Shown here: piece after piece, positions 6,214 to 14,426 of the stretch
Numbering within the stretch: position 1 is the first letter of the stretch
Layout of the letters: each line of letters opens with the position of its first letter
NCBI RefSeq assembly: GCF_014649715.1
Contig: NZ_BMTO01000001.1
Location: 459,047-523,046, forward strand
From: Streptomyces lateritius
Lineage (GTDB): Bacteria > Actinomycetota > Actinomycetes > Streptomycetales > Streptomycetaceae
Length of the DNA stretch: 64,000 nt
Direction of reading: 5' to 3'
Notes under the pieces: model-generated
The model's database searches: none
What the model saw: only the letters and a program-made list of their open reading frames with translations
Told to the model about the DNA's origin: nothing
Program-made: the position numbers and the translations under genes

Positions 6214-8058
6214 TCAGCGGCATCGGGGAGCCGTCCACTCCAGGCGGGTCCTGATCCGTGGGTCCCGGACGTACTCGACGGCGGCCAGGGCCGTCTCGCG
6301 GGCGGTGCCCTCCGGGTCGCCGTCCGCGAGGATCGCGGCCAGCGCCTCGACGGCACGTCGATCCTGACGGATGGCCAGGCCGCGCGCCGCCTCGGCCACC
6401 GCGTCCGGGTCGGGGTCGCCGAGCCGCGCCACGAGCGCGTCTCGGAGTACGGGGGTGTCCTCGGGGATCTCCGCGAGGGCCAGGGTCGCCCAGTCCCGCA
6501 CACCGGAGTCGTGGTCCCGGCTCAGCCGGATCAGCGCGGCGGCGGCGCTCGGATGCCCGGCCGGCACCATCCCCGTGAGCGCGCAGCCGACCGCCCGCCG
6601 CACCTCCGCGTCCTCGTGCCCGGCGAACGCCACCACCTCGTCCAGGGCCGCCGGATCCCCGATCTGCCCCAACGCCGTGACGACGGCAAGCGCGGGCTCC
6701 CGCCCGGCCGTGTGGCCGTCGCCGGACGTGGTCTCCCGCCCGGCCGTGTGGCCGTCGTCGGACGTGGTCTCCCGCCCGGCCGTGTGGCTGTCGCCGGACG
6801 CGATCTCCCGCCCGGCCGTGTGGCTGTCGCCGGACGTGATCTCCCGCCCGGCCGTGTGGCCGTCGTCGGACGTGATCTCCCGCCCGGCCGTGTGGCTGTC
6901 GCCGGACGTGATCTCCCGCCCGGCCGTGTGGCTGTCGCCGGACGCGATCTCCCGCCCCGCCGTCTGGCCGTCGCCCGACGCGGGCTCCCGCCCCGACCCG
7001 GCCCCTGCGCCGGACGTGATCTCCTGCCCCGAGCCGCCACCGCCGTCCGGCGCGAGCGCCCGCCCTGTCCCCTCCCCGTCCCCCGGAGCGAACTCCCGCG
7101 CCAGACGGCGCAACGTCGGCAGTGACCTCGGCGCCAAGGCCGGCAGACGGCCCAGGACGTCCGCGCCGAGGGCTCGGCGCAGGGCGTCCTCGCCCGCCTC
7201 GCACCAGGCGAGGGCCGCCGCGAAGGTCTCCTCGTCACCGCGCGCGGCCAGGGCCGAGACCGCCTCCGTCCAGTCGTCCTGGCCGGGGTCGCCGCAGCGC
7301 AGGGCCCGCCCGGCGAGTTCCTCGCAGGACACCCGGACGCCGAGCGCGCTCTCCAGCAGCGTGGCGATGGCGGCGTGACCGGTCTGCTGCTCGTTGCCGC
7401 TGCCGGGCGCGCCGTCCTCGCGCAGCAGCTCGACCACGACGGTCACCCCGCCGTCCTCGGCGACGCGGCGGACGACCGCCTCGTACGGTTCGGCGCCGTG
7501 CGTCTCCAGCAGCCCCCGCAGCAGCGCGCCCGCGACATCCACGCCGATCCAGCGCCGCGCCTCACGCAGGGCGTCCTCCAGGTGGCCCGCGCCGTGGTCG
7601 AGCAGTGCCCGCACGCTCGCGGCCGAGCCGCGTCGGGCCGCCGCGACCAGGGGCGGCAACCCGTCGCTGCCCGGGCGCCCGGGGTCCGCCCCGTGCTCCA
7701 GCAGGATCCGTACCGTCTCCGCGTGCCCGAGCCGTACCGCCCAGTCCAGTGCCGTGAAGCCGTACGCCTCCTCCTGGCCGGCCCGGGCCCCCGCGGCGAG
7801 CAGCGCCCGCACCACCTCGGTGTGTCCGCCGCACGCCGCCCCGCACAGCGGAAGGTCGCCGGCCCCCTCGCCGCTGCCCCGTGCGGGATCGGCCCCGGCG
7901 GCCAGCAGGAGGCGGACGATCCCGGCCTCGTTCGCGAGGGCGGCCCGGTACAGCGCGGTCTCCCCGTCGGTGTCGGCCTCGGGGGACTCCCCGGCCCGGA
8001 GGGCGCGGACGACGGCGTCTTCGTCCCCGTCGAGAATGGCGTCGAACAGCGTGCTCAT
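6214..8058 (-). CDS. Ankyrin-repeat and HEAT-repeat protein with repetitive linker
   Basis: A 614-residue protein. The N-terminal part (about residues 1-140) contains ankyrin repeats: DGETALYRAALANEAGIVRL, LCGAACGGHTEVVRALLAAG, GFTALDWAVRLGHAETVRIL and LPPLVAAARRGSAASVRALL. A middle region of unknown fold follows. Then comes a low-complexity stretch of eight 12-residue units (S-D/G-D-x-HTAGRE type). The C-terminus is HEAT-like (DAEVRRAVGCAL, SGVRDWATLALAEIP, ARGLAIRQDRRAVEALAAIL). The ATG at 8058 starts directly into the ankyrin domain. No catalytic domain is visible; a protein-protein scaffold is likely. It follows the HExxH gene in the same direction after 116 bp and may be co-transcribed. 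Confidence 0.8.
   Translation of the reverse strand: MSTLFDAILDGDEDAVVRALRAGESPEADTDGETALYRAALANEAGIVRLLLAAGADPARGSGEGAGDLPLCGAACGGHTEVVRALLAAGARAGQEEAYGFTALDWAVRLGHAETVRILLEHGADPGRPGSDGLPPLVAAARRGSAASVRALLDHGAGHLEDALREARRWIGVDVAGALLRGLLETHGAEPYEAVVRRVAEDGGVTVVVELLREDGAPGSGNEQQTGHAAIATLLESALGVRVSCEELAGRALRCGDPGQDDWTEAVSALAARGDEETFAAALAWCEAGEDALRRALGADVLGRLPALAPRSLPTLRRLAREFAPGDGEGTGRALAPDGGGGSGQEITSGAGAGSGREPASGDGQTAGREIASGDSHTAGREITSGDSHTAGREITSDDGHTAGREITSGDSHTAGREIASGDSHTAGRETTSDDGHTAGRETTSGDGHTAGREPALAVVTALGQIGDPAALDEVVAFAGHEDAEVRRAVGCALTGMVPAGHPSAAAALIRLSRDHDSGVRDWATLALAEIPEDTPVLRDALVARLGDPDPDAVAEAARGLAIRQDRRAVEALAAILADGDPEGTARETALAAVEYVRDPRIRTRLEWTAPRCR
6697..6984. repeat. Eight 36-bp tandem repeats
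   Basis: Eight head-to-tail 36-bp units begin CTCCCGCCCGGCCGTGTGG. They differ only at a few positions (GCCGTCGCC / GCTGTCGCC / GCCGTCGTC). The unit length is a multiple of three, so the array encodes a 12-residue repeat in the ankyrin/HEAT protein. The last unit is the most diverged. The near identity implies recent expansion and probably copy-number variation between strains. Confidence 0.95.
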
Positions 8059-8174
8059 CCAGCGACTTTCACCCGAAAGGCACGTACGACGCAAATGGTT
8101 ACGCGCCTCACGCGCCTCACCGGGGTGACGCACTCTCACCGGCCTGACGCGCCTCACCCGCCTCACGCGCTGCC

Positions 8175-9068
8175 CTACGCGTCGCACTCCAGCACCGACT
8201 CGCACACCCGGCACCGCACCCGCACCCGCCCCCCGCGCCCCCCGGCCGGCACCCGCAGCCGCTGCCAGCACACCGGGCACGGGAAGGAGACCCTGGTCGC
8301 GGGCCCGCCGTCCTCGAAGGCGTACGACACTCCCGCCGCAGCCCGCCCGTAGCGGCGCTCCTTCGCGTACCGGTGCCGCGCCGCCCATCCAGCCCCCGCC
8401 AGCGGAGGCCGGCGCCCGTCCCGCGCCGCCTCCTCCCGGCCCCGGCTCCACGCCTCGTACGCCTGCGGGCTGGTGAACCAGGGCGAAGGGTCCTCCCCGA
8501 ACGCCGCGGCCCGTTTCGCCAGCACGTACCCGAACTCCTCCGGCGTCAGATATCCCAGCTTCTGGTGGGACAGCGCGTCCTCCCGGAACGCGTCGAGCAG
8601 CAGCCATCCCGCCCCGAGATAGGTCGTCACCACGTCGGTGAGGATCTCGTTGTCCCGGGTGCCGGGGAAGCCGAGGTCCAGCCGGTGCAGCAGGACGTGA
8701 GTGATCTCGTGGGCCAGTGCCGCCCCCACGTCCCTCCGGTGGCTACGGAAGCGGTCGTTCAGCTCGACGAAGTACTCCGGACCGGCCGCCAGTTCGACGC
8801 TCGCCGCGTGCTCCATCCGGCGGAAGCTGACGATCATCCGCGCCTCGGGCAGCCGCAGCTGGCGCACGAGCGCCCCGGCCACCCGCTGCGCCCCGAGGTG
8901 GAGGTCGTCCTCGTCGCCGAAGGCCACGTCCGCCGCCGCCACGCTCGTGGCGTACCGCCGTACCCCGTCCGCGGAGAGTCTCCGGTACAGCGCGGTGATC
9001 GAGGCCCGGACCGCGTCGAGGTGCGGGAACCCGTGCACGACTTCGCCGTTTCCGCCGCCGTTCGGCAC
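8175..9068 (-). CDS. Putative HExxH metallopeptidase with C-terminal zinc ribbon
   Basis: This 297-residue protein contains ALAHEITHVLLHRLDLGFPG with HEITH at residues 120-124. DNEILTDVVTTYLGAG follows, and Glu141 is 17 residues after the second His, a gluzincin-like spacing. The C-terminus has two Cys pairs (CPVC near 267 and CRVC near 288) forming a likely zinc ribbon. There is no signal peptide or membrane segment, so it is cytoplasmic. The GTG start at 9068 follows AGGGGG. Homologues exist among actinobacteria in my recollection but I know of no assigned function. It sits upstream of the ankyrin/HEAT gene. Confidence 0.7.
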   Translation of the reverse strand: MPNGGGNGEVVHGFPHLDAVRASITALYRRLSADGVRRYATSVAAADVAFGDEDDLHLGAQRVAGALVRQLRLPEARMIVSFRRMEHAASVELAAGPEYFVELNDRFRSHRRDVGAALAHEITHVLLHRLDLGFPGTRDNEILTDVVTTYLGAGWLLLDAFREDALSHQKLGYLTPEEFGYVLAKRAAAFGEDPSPWFTSPQAYEAWSRGREEAARDGRRPPLAGAGWAARHRYAKERRYGRAAAGVSYAFEDGGPATRVSFPCPVCWQRLRVPAGGRGGRVRVRCRVCESVLECDA

Positions 9069-9183
9069 GTCGTCACCCCCTTATCTCCACTCTACGAGGA
9101 CGCTGGGGCGGGCGAAGCGCTGGCCGAAAACGTGTGCTTGTGGCCCCCGCGAACCCTTGTCCATAATCCCCTCCAAGCTTTGA

Positions 9184-10011
<828 letters not shown>

Positions 10012-10031
10012 CCCCGTGACGCGTAGGTAGT

Positions 10032-10066
10032 GCGTGTACGGGGGTGGGGCCCGCCCCCGTACACGC
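10032..10066 (+). terminator. Terminator after the trypsin gene
   Basis: A 12-bp perfect stem, GCGTGTACGGGG (10032-10043) with CCCCGTACACGC (10055-10066), encloses an 11-nt loop and begins about 20 bp after the stop codon. Confidence 0.75.
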
Positions 10067-10089
10067 GCCGCGCGCCCCACGGCTGGAGG

Positions 10090-10238
10090 GTGTCCTGTGG
10101 AACTCGCCGGGTTCGCGACGCCTGGCCCGCACGCTCGCTGCGTTCGTCGGTCGTCGACGCTCCGCGTGGACTCCTTCCTCCGCCTCGCGATCGCACGCAC
10201 CGGCACGCCGCTCACCGATCCGGCCCGGCCCACATGAC
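10090..10238. repeat. Dispersed intergenic element, copy A
   Basis: This fills the gap between the trypsin terminator and the stop codon of the GH35 gene. It shares blocks with 56498-56669: GTGTCC near the left end, CGCGACGCCTGGC, CTCGC-GCGTT-GTC, then CTCCGCC-TGCGATC-like and GCACCGG-CGCCG, ending in GACCTAG where CTA is the stop of the minus-strand gene. No protein is evident. I recall similar intergenic sequence in other Streptomyces. Confidence 0.5.
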
Positions 10239-11984
10239 CTAGGCGAGGACCACCCGCGCCGCGCCGCCCTCCAGCTCCAGGACCCACACCTCGTTGCCGC
10301 CCTCGCGCAGCACCGGTCCCGGCACGAAGAGCGCGTCCTGCGGGCCCACGTCCCAGTACCGCCCCAGACAGAACCCGTTGACCCACACGAAGCCGCGGCC
10401 CGCACCCGGCAGGGACAGCGCCGCGTCACCCGGCCCCGCGACCTCCACGGCCGCCCGGTACAGACCCGGTCGTGCCCCGTCCCCGGACACCGGACGGAAC
10501 GGCACCTTCCGCACGGCCCCCGCCTCGAACGCGTCGAGCCGCAGCCCCCGCGCCCGTACCCCGTGCACGTACTGCCGCTCGTGCCGCACCCCGCCCGTGA
10601 CGCCCTTCATCTCACCCTGGCGCGGCCCGTAGTTGACCCGGCCCAGCGACTCCACCCACAGCTCGACCACCGCGGGTCCCGCCACCGGCTCCGGCAGCAC
10701 CGCGTCCTCCGTCGTCAGCACGCCGGCCCGGACGCCGTCCACCAACACCGTCGCGCGGTCCCGCAGCCCGCTCACCGACAGCGGGTACGGCTGCCGGGGC
10801 CCGGGAATCTCCACCCGGTAGCGCACCACCCCCCGGTCCACGCCCAGCTCCTCGAAGGTCGGCGGCACCGGCGCCACCACCTCCTCGTCGCCCAGCGCCT
10901 CCAGGACCTCCCCGAGCGGAGCCCACTCGGCCGGCGTCCCGGCCGCCGGAGCGGCGATCCGCCGAGGCGGCCCCGGCACCTCCGGCAGCGGACCGTCCGC
11001 GAACGCCGCGAGAACCTCCCGGAAGCGCCAGTACTTCTCCGTCGGCAGCCCCGCCTCGTCCACCGGCGCGCCGTAGTCGTACGAGGTCACCGTCGGCCGC
11101 AATTCACCCTCGTGCAGCGCACCGTCCCGGTTCGCCCCCGCCCAGCCGGCGAAGTTCGTCCCGCCGTGCGCCATGTACAGGTTGACCGAGGCCCCGCACT
11201 CCAGGATCTCCCGCAGCGTCGCCGCCGCGTCCTCCGCGTCCCGTACCGAACGCTCCGTGCCCCAGTGATCGAACCAGCCGCACCAGAACTCCATGCACAT
11301 CAGCGGCCCCGACGGCCGGTGCCGCCGCAGGGCCGCGAACGCCTCCCGCGCCCCCGAGCCGAAGTTCGCCGTGGCCAGGACCCCCGGCACGGAGCCGCCC
11401 GTCAGCATGTGGTCCTCCGGACCGTCCGAGGTGAAGAGCGGCACCCCCACCCCGCAGTCCAGCAGCAGATCCGCGACCCGGCGCAGATACCCCTGGTCGG
11501 AGCCGAAACTGCCGTACTCGTTCTCCACCTGGACCATGATCACCGGACCGCCGCGGTCGATCTGCCGCGCCACGACCTGCGGCAGCAGCGCACGGAACCA
11601 GCGCTCCACATGCTCCATGTACTCCGCGTCGTCCGTCCGCGCCCGGCGCCCGAGCCGGCCCGTGAGCCAGTGCGGCAGCCCGCCGTTCTCCCACTCGGCG
11701 CAGATGTACGGCCCCGGCCGCACGATCGCCCACATCCCGGCCCGCTCCACCGCGTCCAGGAACCGGCCGAGCGCGCCCACGTCCCCGTACCGGCCCGGCT
11801 CCGGCTCGTACAGATTCCAGGGGACGTACGTCTCCACACAGTTCAGCCCCATCGCACGGAGCATCTCCAGGCGGTGGCCCCACTGCTCCTCGTGCACCCG
11901 GAAGTAGTGCAGCGCCCCCGACAGCAGCCGCACCGGCCGCCCGTCCAGGAGGAAGTCCTCGTCACCCACAGCGAACGTGCTCAT
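10239..11984 (-). CDS. Beta-galactosidase, glycoside hydrolase family 35
   Basis: This 581-residue protein carries the GH35 signature early: LLSGALHYFRVHEEQWGHRL, then NCVETYVPWNLYEPEPG and VRPGPYICAEWENGGLP. VQVENEYGSFG (151-161) has the likely acid/base Glu156, and MCMEFWCGWFDHWG has the likely nucleophile Glu232. Two beta-rich C-terminal domains end with WVNGFCLGRYWDVGPQDALF, typical of the family. No signal peptide is visible, so it acts inside the cell on imported beta-galactosides. It diverges from an AraC-family gene across 80 bp, which is its likely regulator. No sugar transporter is adjacent. Confidence 0.92.
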   Translation of the reverse strand: MSTFAVGDEDFLLDGRPVRLLSGALHYFRVHEEQWGHRLEMLRAMGLNCVETYVPWNLYEPEPGRYGDVGALGRFLDAVERAGMWAIVRPGPYICAEWENGGLPHWLTGRLGRRARTDDAEYMEHVERWFRALLPQVVARQIDRGGPVIMVQVENEYGSFGSDQGYLRRVADLLLDCGVGVPLFTSDGPEDHMLTGGSVPGVLATANFGSGAREAFAALRRHRPSGPLMCMEFWCGWFDHWGTERSVRDAEDAAATLREILECGASVNLYMAHGGTNFAGWAGANRDGALHEGELRPTVTSYDYGAPVDEAGLPTEKYWRFREVLAAFADGPLPEVPGPPRRIAAPAAGTPAEWAPLGEVLEALGDEEVVAPVPPTFEELGVDRGVVRYRVEIPGPRQPYPLSVSGLRDRATVLVDGVRAGVLTTEDAVLPEPVAGPAVVELWVESLGRVNYGPRQGEMKGVTGGVRHERQYVHGVRARGLRLDAFEAGAVRKVPFRPVSGDGARPGLYRAAVEVAGPGDAALSLPGAGRGFVWVNGFCLGRYWDVGPQDALFVPGPVLREGGNEVWVLELEGGAARVVLA

Positions 11985-12064
11985 GGACTCACCCTCGCCC
12001 TCTGGCGGCGGACCGGTCCATGGACAAAGATCGTCGCTGTTTGGACGTAAGGGAGCCAGAGCCG

Positions 12065-12952
12065 ATGTACCACACCTGGATGCGCTACTTCACGCCCAGC
12101 CCGGTCCACCACCGCCTCGGGCTCGTCTGTCTCGGCGTCGGACTGCAACACGGCACCCTGCCCACCGTCGGCCCGCGCACCCTCGACCACCATGTGGCCG
12201 TCGTCGTCAGCGCCGGCAGCGGCTGGTACCGCGGCCCCGACGGGCGACGGACCACCGTCACCGCACCCGCCCTCATCTGGCTCACCCCCGGCATACCGCA
12301 CCACTACTCCGCCGACCCCGGCACCGGCTGGGACGAGAGCTTCGTCGACTTCGGCGGCCCCGCCACCGCCACCTACACCGAACTCGGCTACATCGAGCCC
12401 GACCGGCCGGTCGTCCCGCTCTCCGACGCCGCGGGACCGCGCGCCGCCATCGGCCGGATCGCCCGCGCCGCACGGCGCGGCAACCCGCTCCTGGAGGTCG
12501 AGACCGGCGCCGCCGTCCACGAACTCCTCGTCGCCCTGCGCCGCGCCCGCGCCGACACCAACGCCGACGGCGACCCCGTCCTGACCGCCCTCGCCCGCGA
12601 CGCCTTCCAGCCCCTCTCCGTCGCCGAGCACGCCGCCCGGCACGGCATGACCCCGGCCGAGCTGCGCACCGCCGTACGGCGCGCGGCCGGCTGCAGCCCC
12701 AAGGACTACCTGCTCTCCATCCGGCTCGGCCGCGCCAAGGAGCTCCTCGCCGCCACCGAACTGCCCGTGGCGGCGGTCGCCCGCCGGGTCGGCTACGACG
12801 ACCCGGCCTACTTCTCCCGGCTGTTCACCCGCAGGGTCGGCACCGCCCCGATCCGCTTCCGCGAACAGCAGGCCAGGACCGTGCCGGGCGGCTGGAGCAA
12901 CCGGATCCCGGATCCCGAACACCCTCCGACCATCGCCACCCGCTCCGTCTAA
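12065..12952 (+). CDS. AraC-family transcriptional regulator
   Basis: This 295-residue protein has an N-terminal cupin-like sensing half (DHHVAVVVSAGSGWYRGPDG, PALIWLTPGIPHHY) and a C-terminal double helix-turn-helix. The second helix pair, AVARRVGYDDPAYFSRLFTR, is the classic AraC signature. The ATG at 12065 was chosen over upstream options because GGAG lies nine bases before it. It is transcribed away from the GH35 beta-galactosidase and probably controls it in response to a sugar. The first HTH helix region (PLSVAEHAARHGMTPAELRT) is slightly atypical. Confidence 0.85.
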   Translation: MYHTWMRYFTPSPVHHRLGLVCLGVGLQHGTLPTVGPRTLDHHVAVVVSAGSGWYRGPDGRRTTVTAPALIWLTPGIPHHYSADPGTGWDESFVDFGGPATATYTELGYIEPDRPVVPLSDAAGPRAAIGRIARAARRGNPLLEVETGAAVHELLVALRRARADTNADGDPVLTALARDAFQPLSVAEHAARHGMTPAELRTAVRRAAGCSPKDYLLSIRLGRAKELLAATELPVAAVARRVGYDDPAYFSRLFTRRVGTAPIRFREQQARTVPGGWSNRIPDPEHPPTIATRSV

Positions 12953-12963
12953 GCTCGCTGCTC

Positions 12964-13368
12964 ATGAGCGACATCGACGAGTCCGTACAGGCGGAACTGA
13001 CCCGGCTGCGCGAGAGCATCGACAACATCGACGCGGCGGTCGTGCACATGCTCGCCGAGCGCTTCAAATGCACGCAGCATGTCGGCGTCCTCAAGGCGAA
13101 GCACCAGCTGCCGCCGGCCGACCCGGCGCGGGAGGCCCGCCAGATCGCCCGGCTGCGGGAACTCGCCGGGAGCGCGAAACTGGACCCGGCGTTCGCGGAG
13201 AAGCTCCTGAACTTCATCATCGCGGAGGTCATCCGCCACCACGAGACGATCGCGGACGGAACGGACCCGGACGGCACGGCCGCACCCGCGGCGAACGCGG
13301 ACGTCACGGGCGCGGACCGTACGGACGGAGCCGGCACGGACGGAACGGTCACGGACGGAGCACGCTGA
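12964..13368 (+). CDS. Chorismate mutase, AroQ type
   Basis: This 134-residue protein has an all-helical AroQ domain at residues 8-95: LTRLRESIDNIDAAVVHMLA, then ERFKCTQHVGVLKAKHQLPP with the catalytic Arg/Lys positions, EARQIARLRELA and FIIAEVIRHHE. It converts chorismate to prephenate for Phe/Tyr synthesis in the cytoplasm. The last 35 or so residues are a Thr/Asp/Gly/Ala-rich tail (TDPDGTAAP, DGAGTDGTVTDGA) encoded by repeated GGACGGA-like DNA and are absent from typical AroQ domains. The stop overlaps the next start as TGATG, so the asparaginase gene is translationally coupled. Confidence 0.9.
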   Translation: MSDIDESVQAELTRLRESIDNIDAAVVHMLAERFKCTQHVGVLKAKHQLPPADPAREARQIARLRELAGSAKLDPAFAEKLLNFIIAEVIRHHETIADGTDPDGTAAPAANADVTGADRTDGAGTDGTVTDGAR

Positions 13369-14357
13369 TGGGCCGCGTCACCCTCTTCACGCTCGGAGGA
13401 ACGATCTCCGCACGCGGCGGCGACACCACGCGTATGACGGGGGCGGAGGTGGTGGCGGGCCTCGGCGTCCCCGGCGTGGAGGTCGAGCTGCGGGACTTCC
13501 GCCGACTGCCCAGCTCCTCCCTGACCTTCGAGGACCTCGCCGCGCTCGCGCGGGAGGTACGCGAGACGGTGGCCGCGGGCTCCGGCGTCGTCGTGGTCCA
13601 GGGCACCGACACCCTGGAGGAGACCGCGTTCCTGCTCGACCTGCTCTGCCCGACGGACCGGCCGATCGTCGTCACCGGTGCCATGCGCCGCCCCGACCTG
13701 CCGGGAGCCGACGGCCCCGCCAACCTGGCGGCCGCCCTCACCGTCGCCGCGGACCCCCGCTGCCGCGACCTCGGCGTCCTGGTCGTCCTCGCCGACGAGA
13801 TCCACGCGGCCCGGCACGTCCGCAAGACCCACACCACCTCCGTGGCCACCTTCGCCTCCCCGGGCGCCGGCCCGATCGGCTCGGTCGTCGAGGGCGAGCC
13901 CAGGATCCTGCTGCGCCCCGCCACCCCCTCCGCGATCTGCCCCCTGCGGTTCGACCCGGCGGTACGGGTCGCCCTGGTCACCCTCTCCCTCGGCGACCGC
14001 GGCGAACTCCTCGAAGCCGTCGACTCCCGCTTCGACGGCCTCGTCGTCGCCGCCTTCGGCGCCGGACACGTCCCCGACCGCCTGGTCGAGCCCCTGGCCG
14101 AGCTGGCCGCCCGCATCCCGGTCGTCCTCGCCTCCCGCACCGGCGCCGGCGCCACCCTCACCCACACCTACCGCGGGCCCGGCTCCGAGTACGACGTCCT
14201 GCACCGCGGTCTCATCCCCGCCGGCCCCCTGGATCCGCCCAAGGCCCGCCTCCTCCTCCACGCCCTCCTCTCCACCGGCGTCACCGGCCCCGCCGGCTAC
14301 GACCGTCCCCGCATCACCGCCGCCTTCACCCACCTCAACGGCGCCGGCCTCGCGTAA
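13368..14357 (+). CDS. L-asparaginase family protein
   Basis: This 329-residue protein has the two asparaginase signatures: FTLGGTISARGG (residues 7-18, nucleophile Thr12) and VVVQGTDTLEETAFLL (residues 75-90, Thr80 and Asp81). VVTGAMRRPDLPGADGPANL follows, and the C-terminal domain contains VVAAFGAGHVP and SRTGAGATLTHTYRGPGSE. It hydrolyses asparagine to aspartate and ammonia. There is no signal peptide, so it is cytoplasmic. The start codon overlaps the chorismate mutase stop (TGATG), which has no obvious metabolic logic but implies fixed co-expression. Confidence 0.9.
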   Translation: MGRVTLFTLGGTISARGGDTTRMTGAEVVAGLGVPGVEVELRDFRRLPSSSLTFEDLAALAREVRETVAAGSGVVVVQGTDTLEETAFLLDLLCPTDRPIVVTGAMRRPDLPGADGPANLAAALTVAADPRCRDLGVLVVLADEIHAARHVRKTHTTSVATFASPGAGPIGSVVEGEPRILLRPATPSAICPLRFDPAVRVALVTLSLGDRGELLEAVDSRFDGLVVAAFGAGHVPDRLVEPLAELAARIPVVLASRTGAGATLTHTYRGPGSEYDVLHRGLIPAGPLDPPKARLLLHALLSTGVTGPAGYDRPRITAAFTHLNGAGLA

Positions 14358-14426
14358 CGGCTGTCCGGCGGACAGTCCCTCACACCCCCCTGCCGCGTCC
14401 CGGCACCGTCAGGCAGCATGGGCCCC

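Noticed and set aside
6697..6984. Possible CRISPR array of 36-bp repeats
   Set aside because: The units are contiguous, with no unique spacers, and lie in frame inside a protein gene.
10044..12050. A 668-residue plus-strand open frame opposite the GH35 gene
   Set aside because: It reads as Arg/Pro/His-rich low complexity and is the shadow of the beta-galactosidase reading frame.
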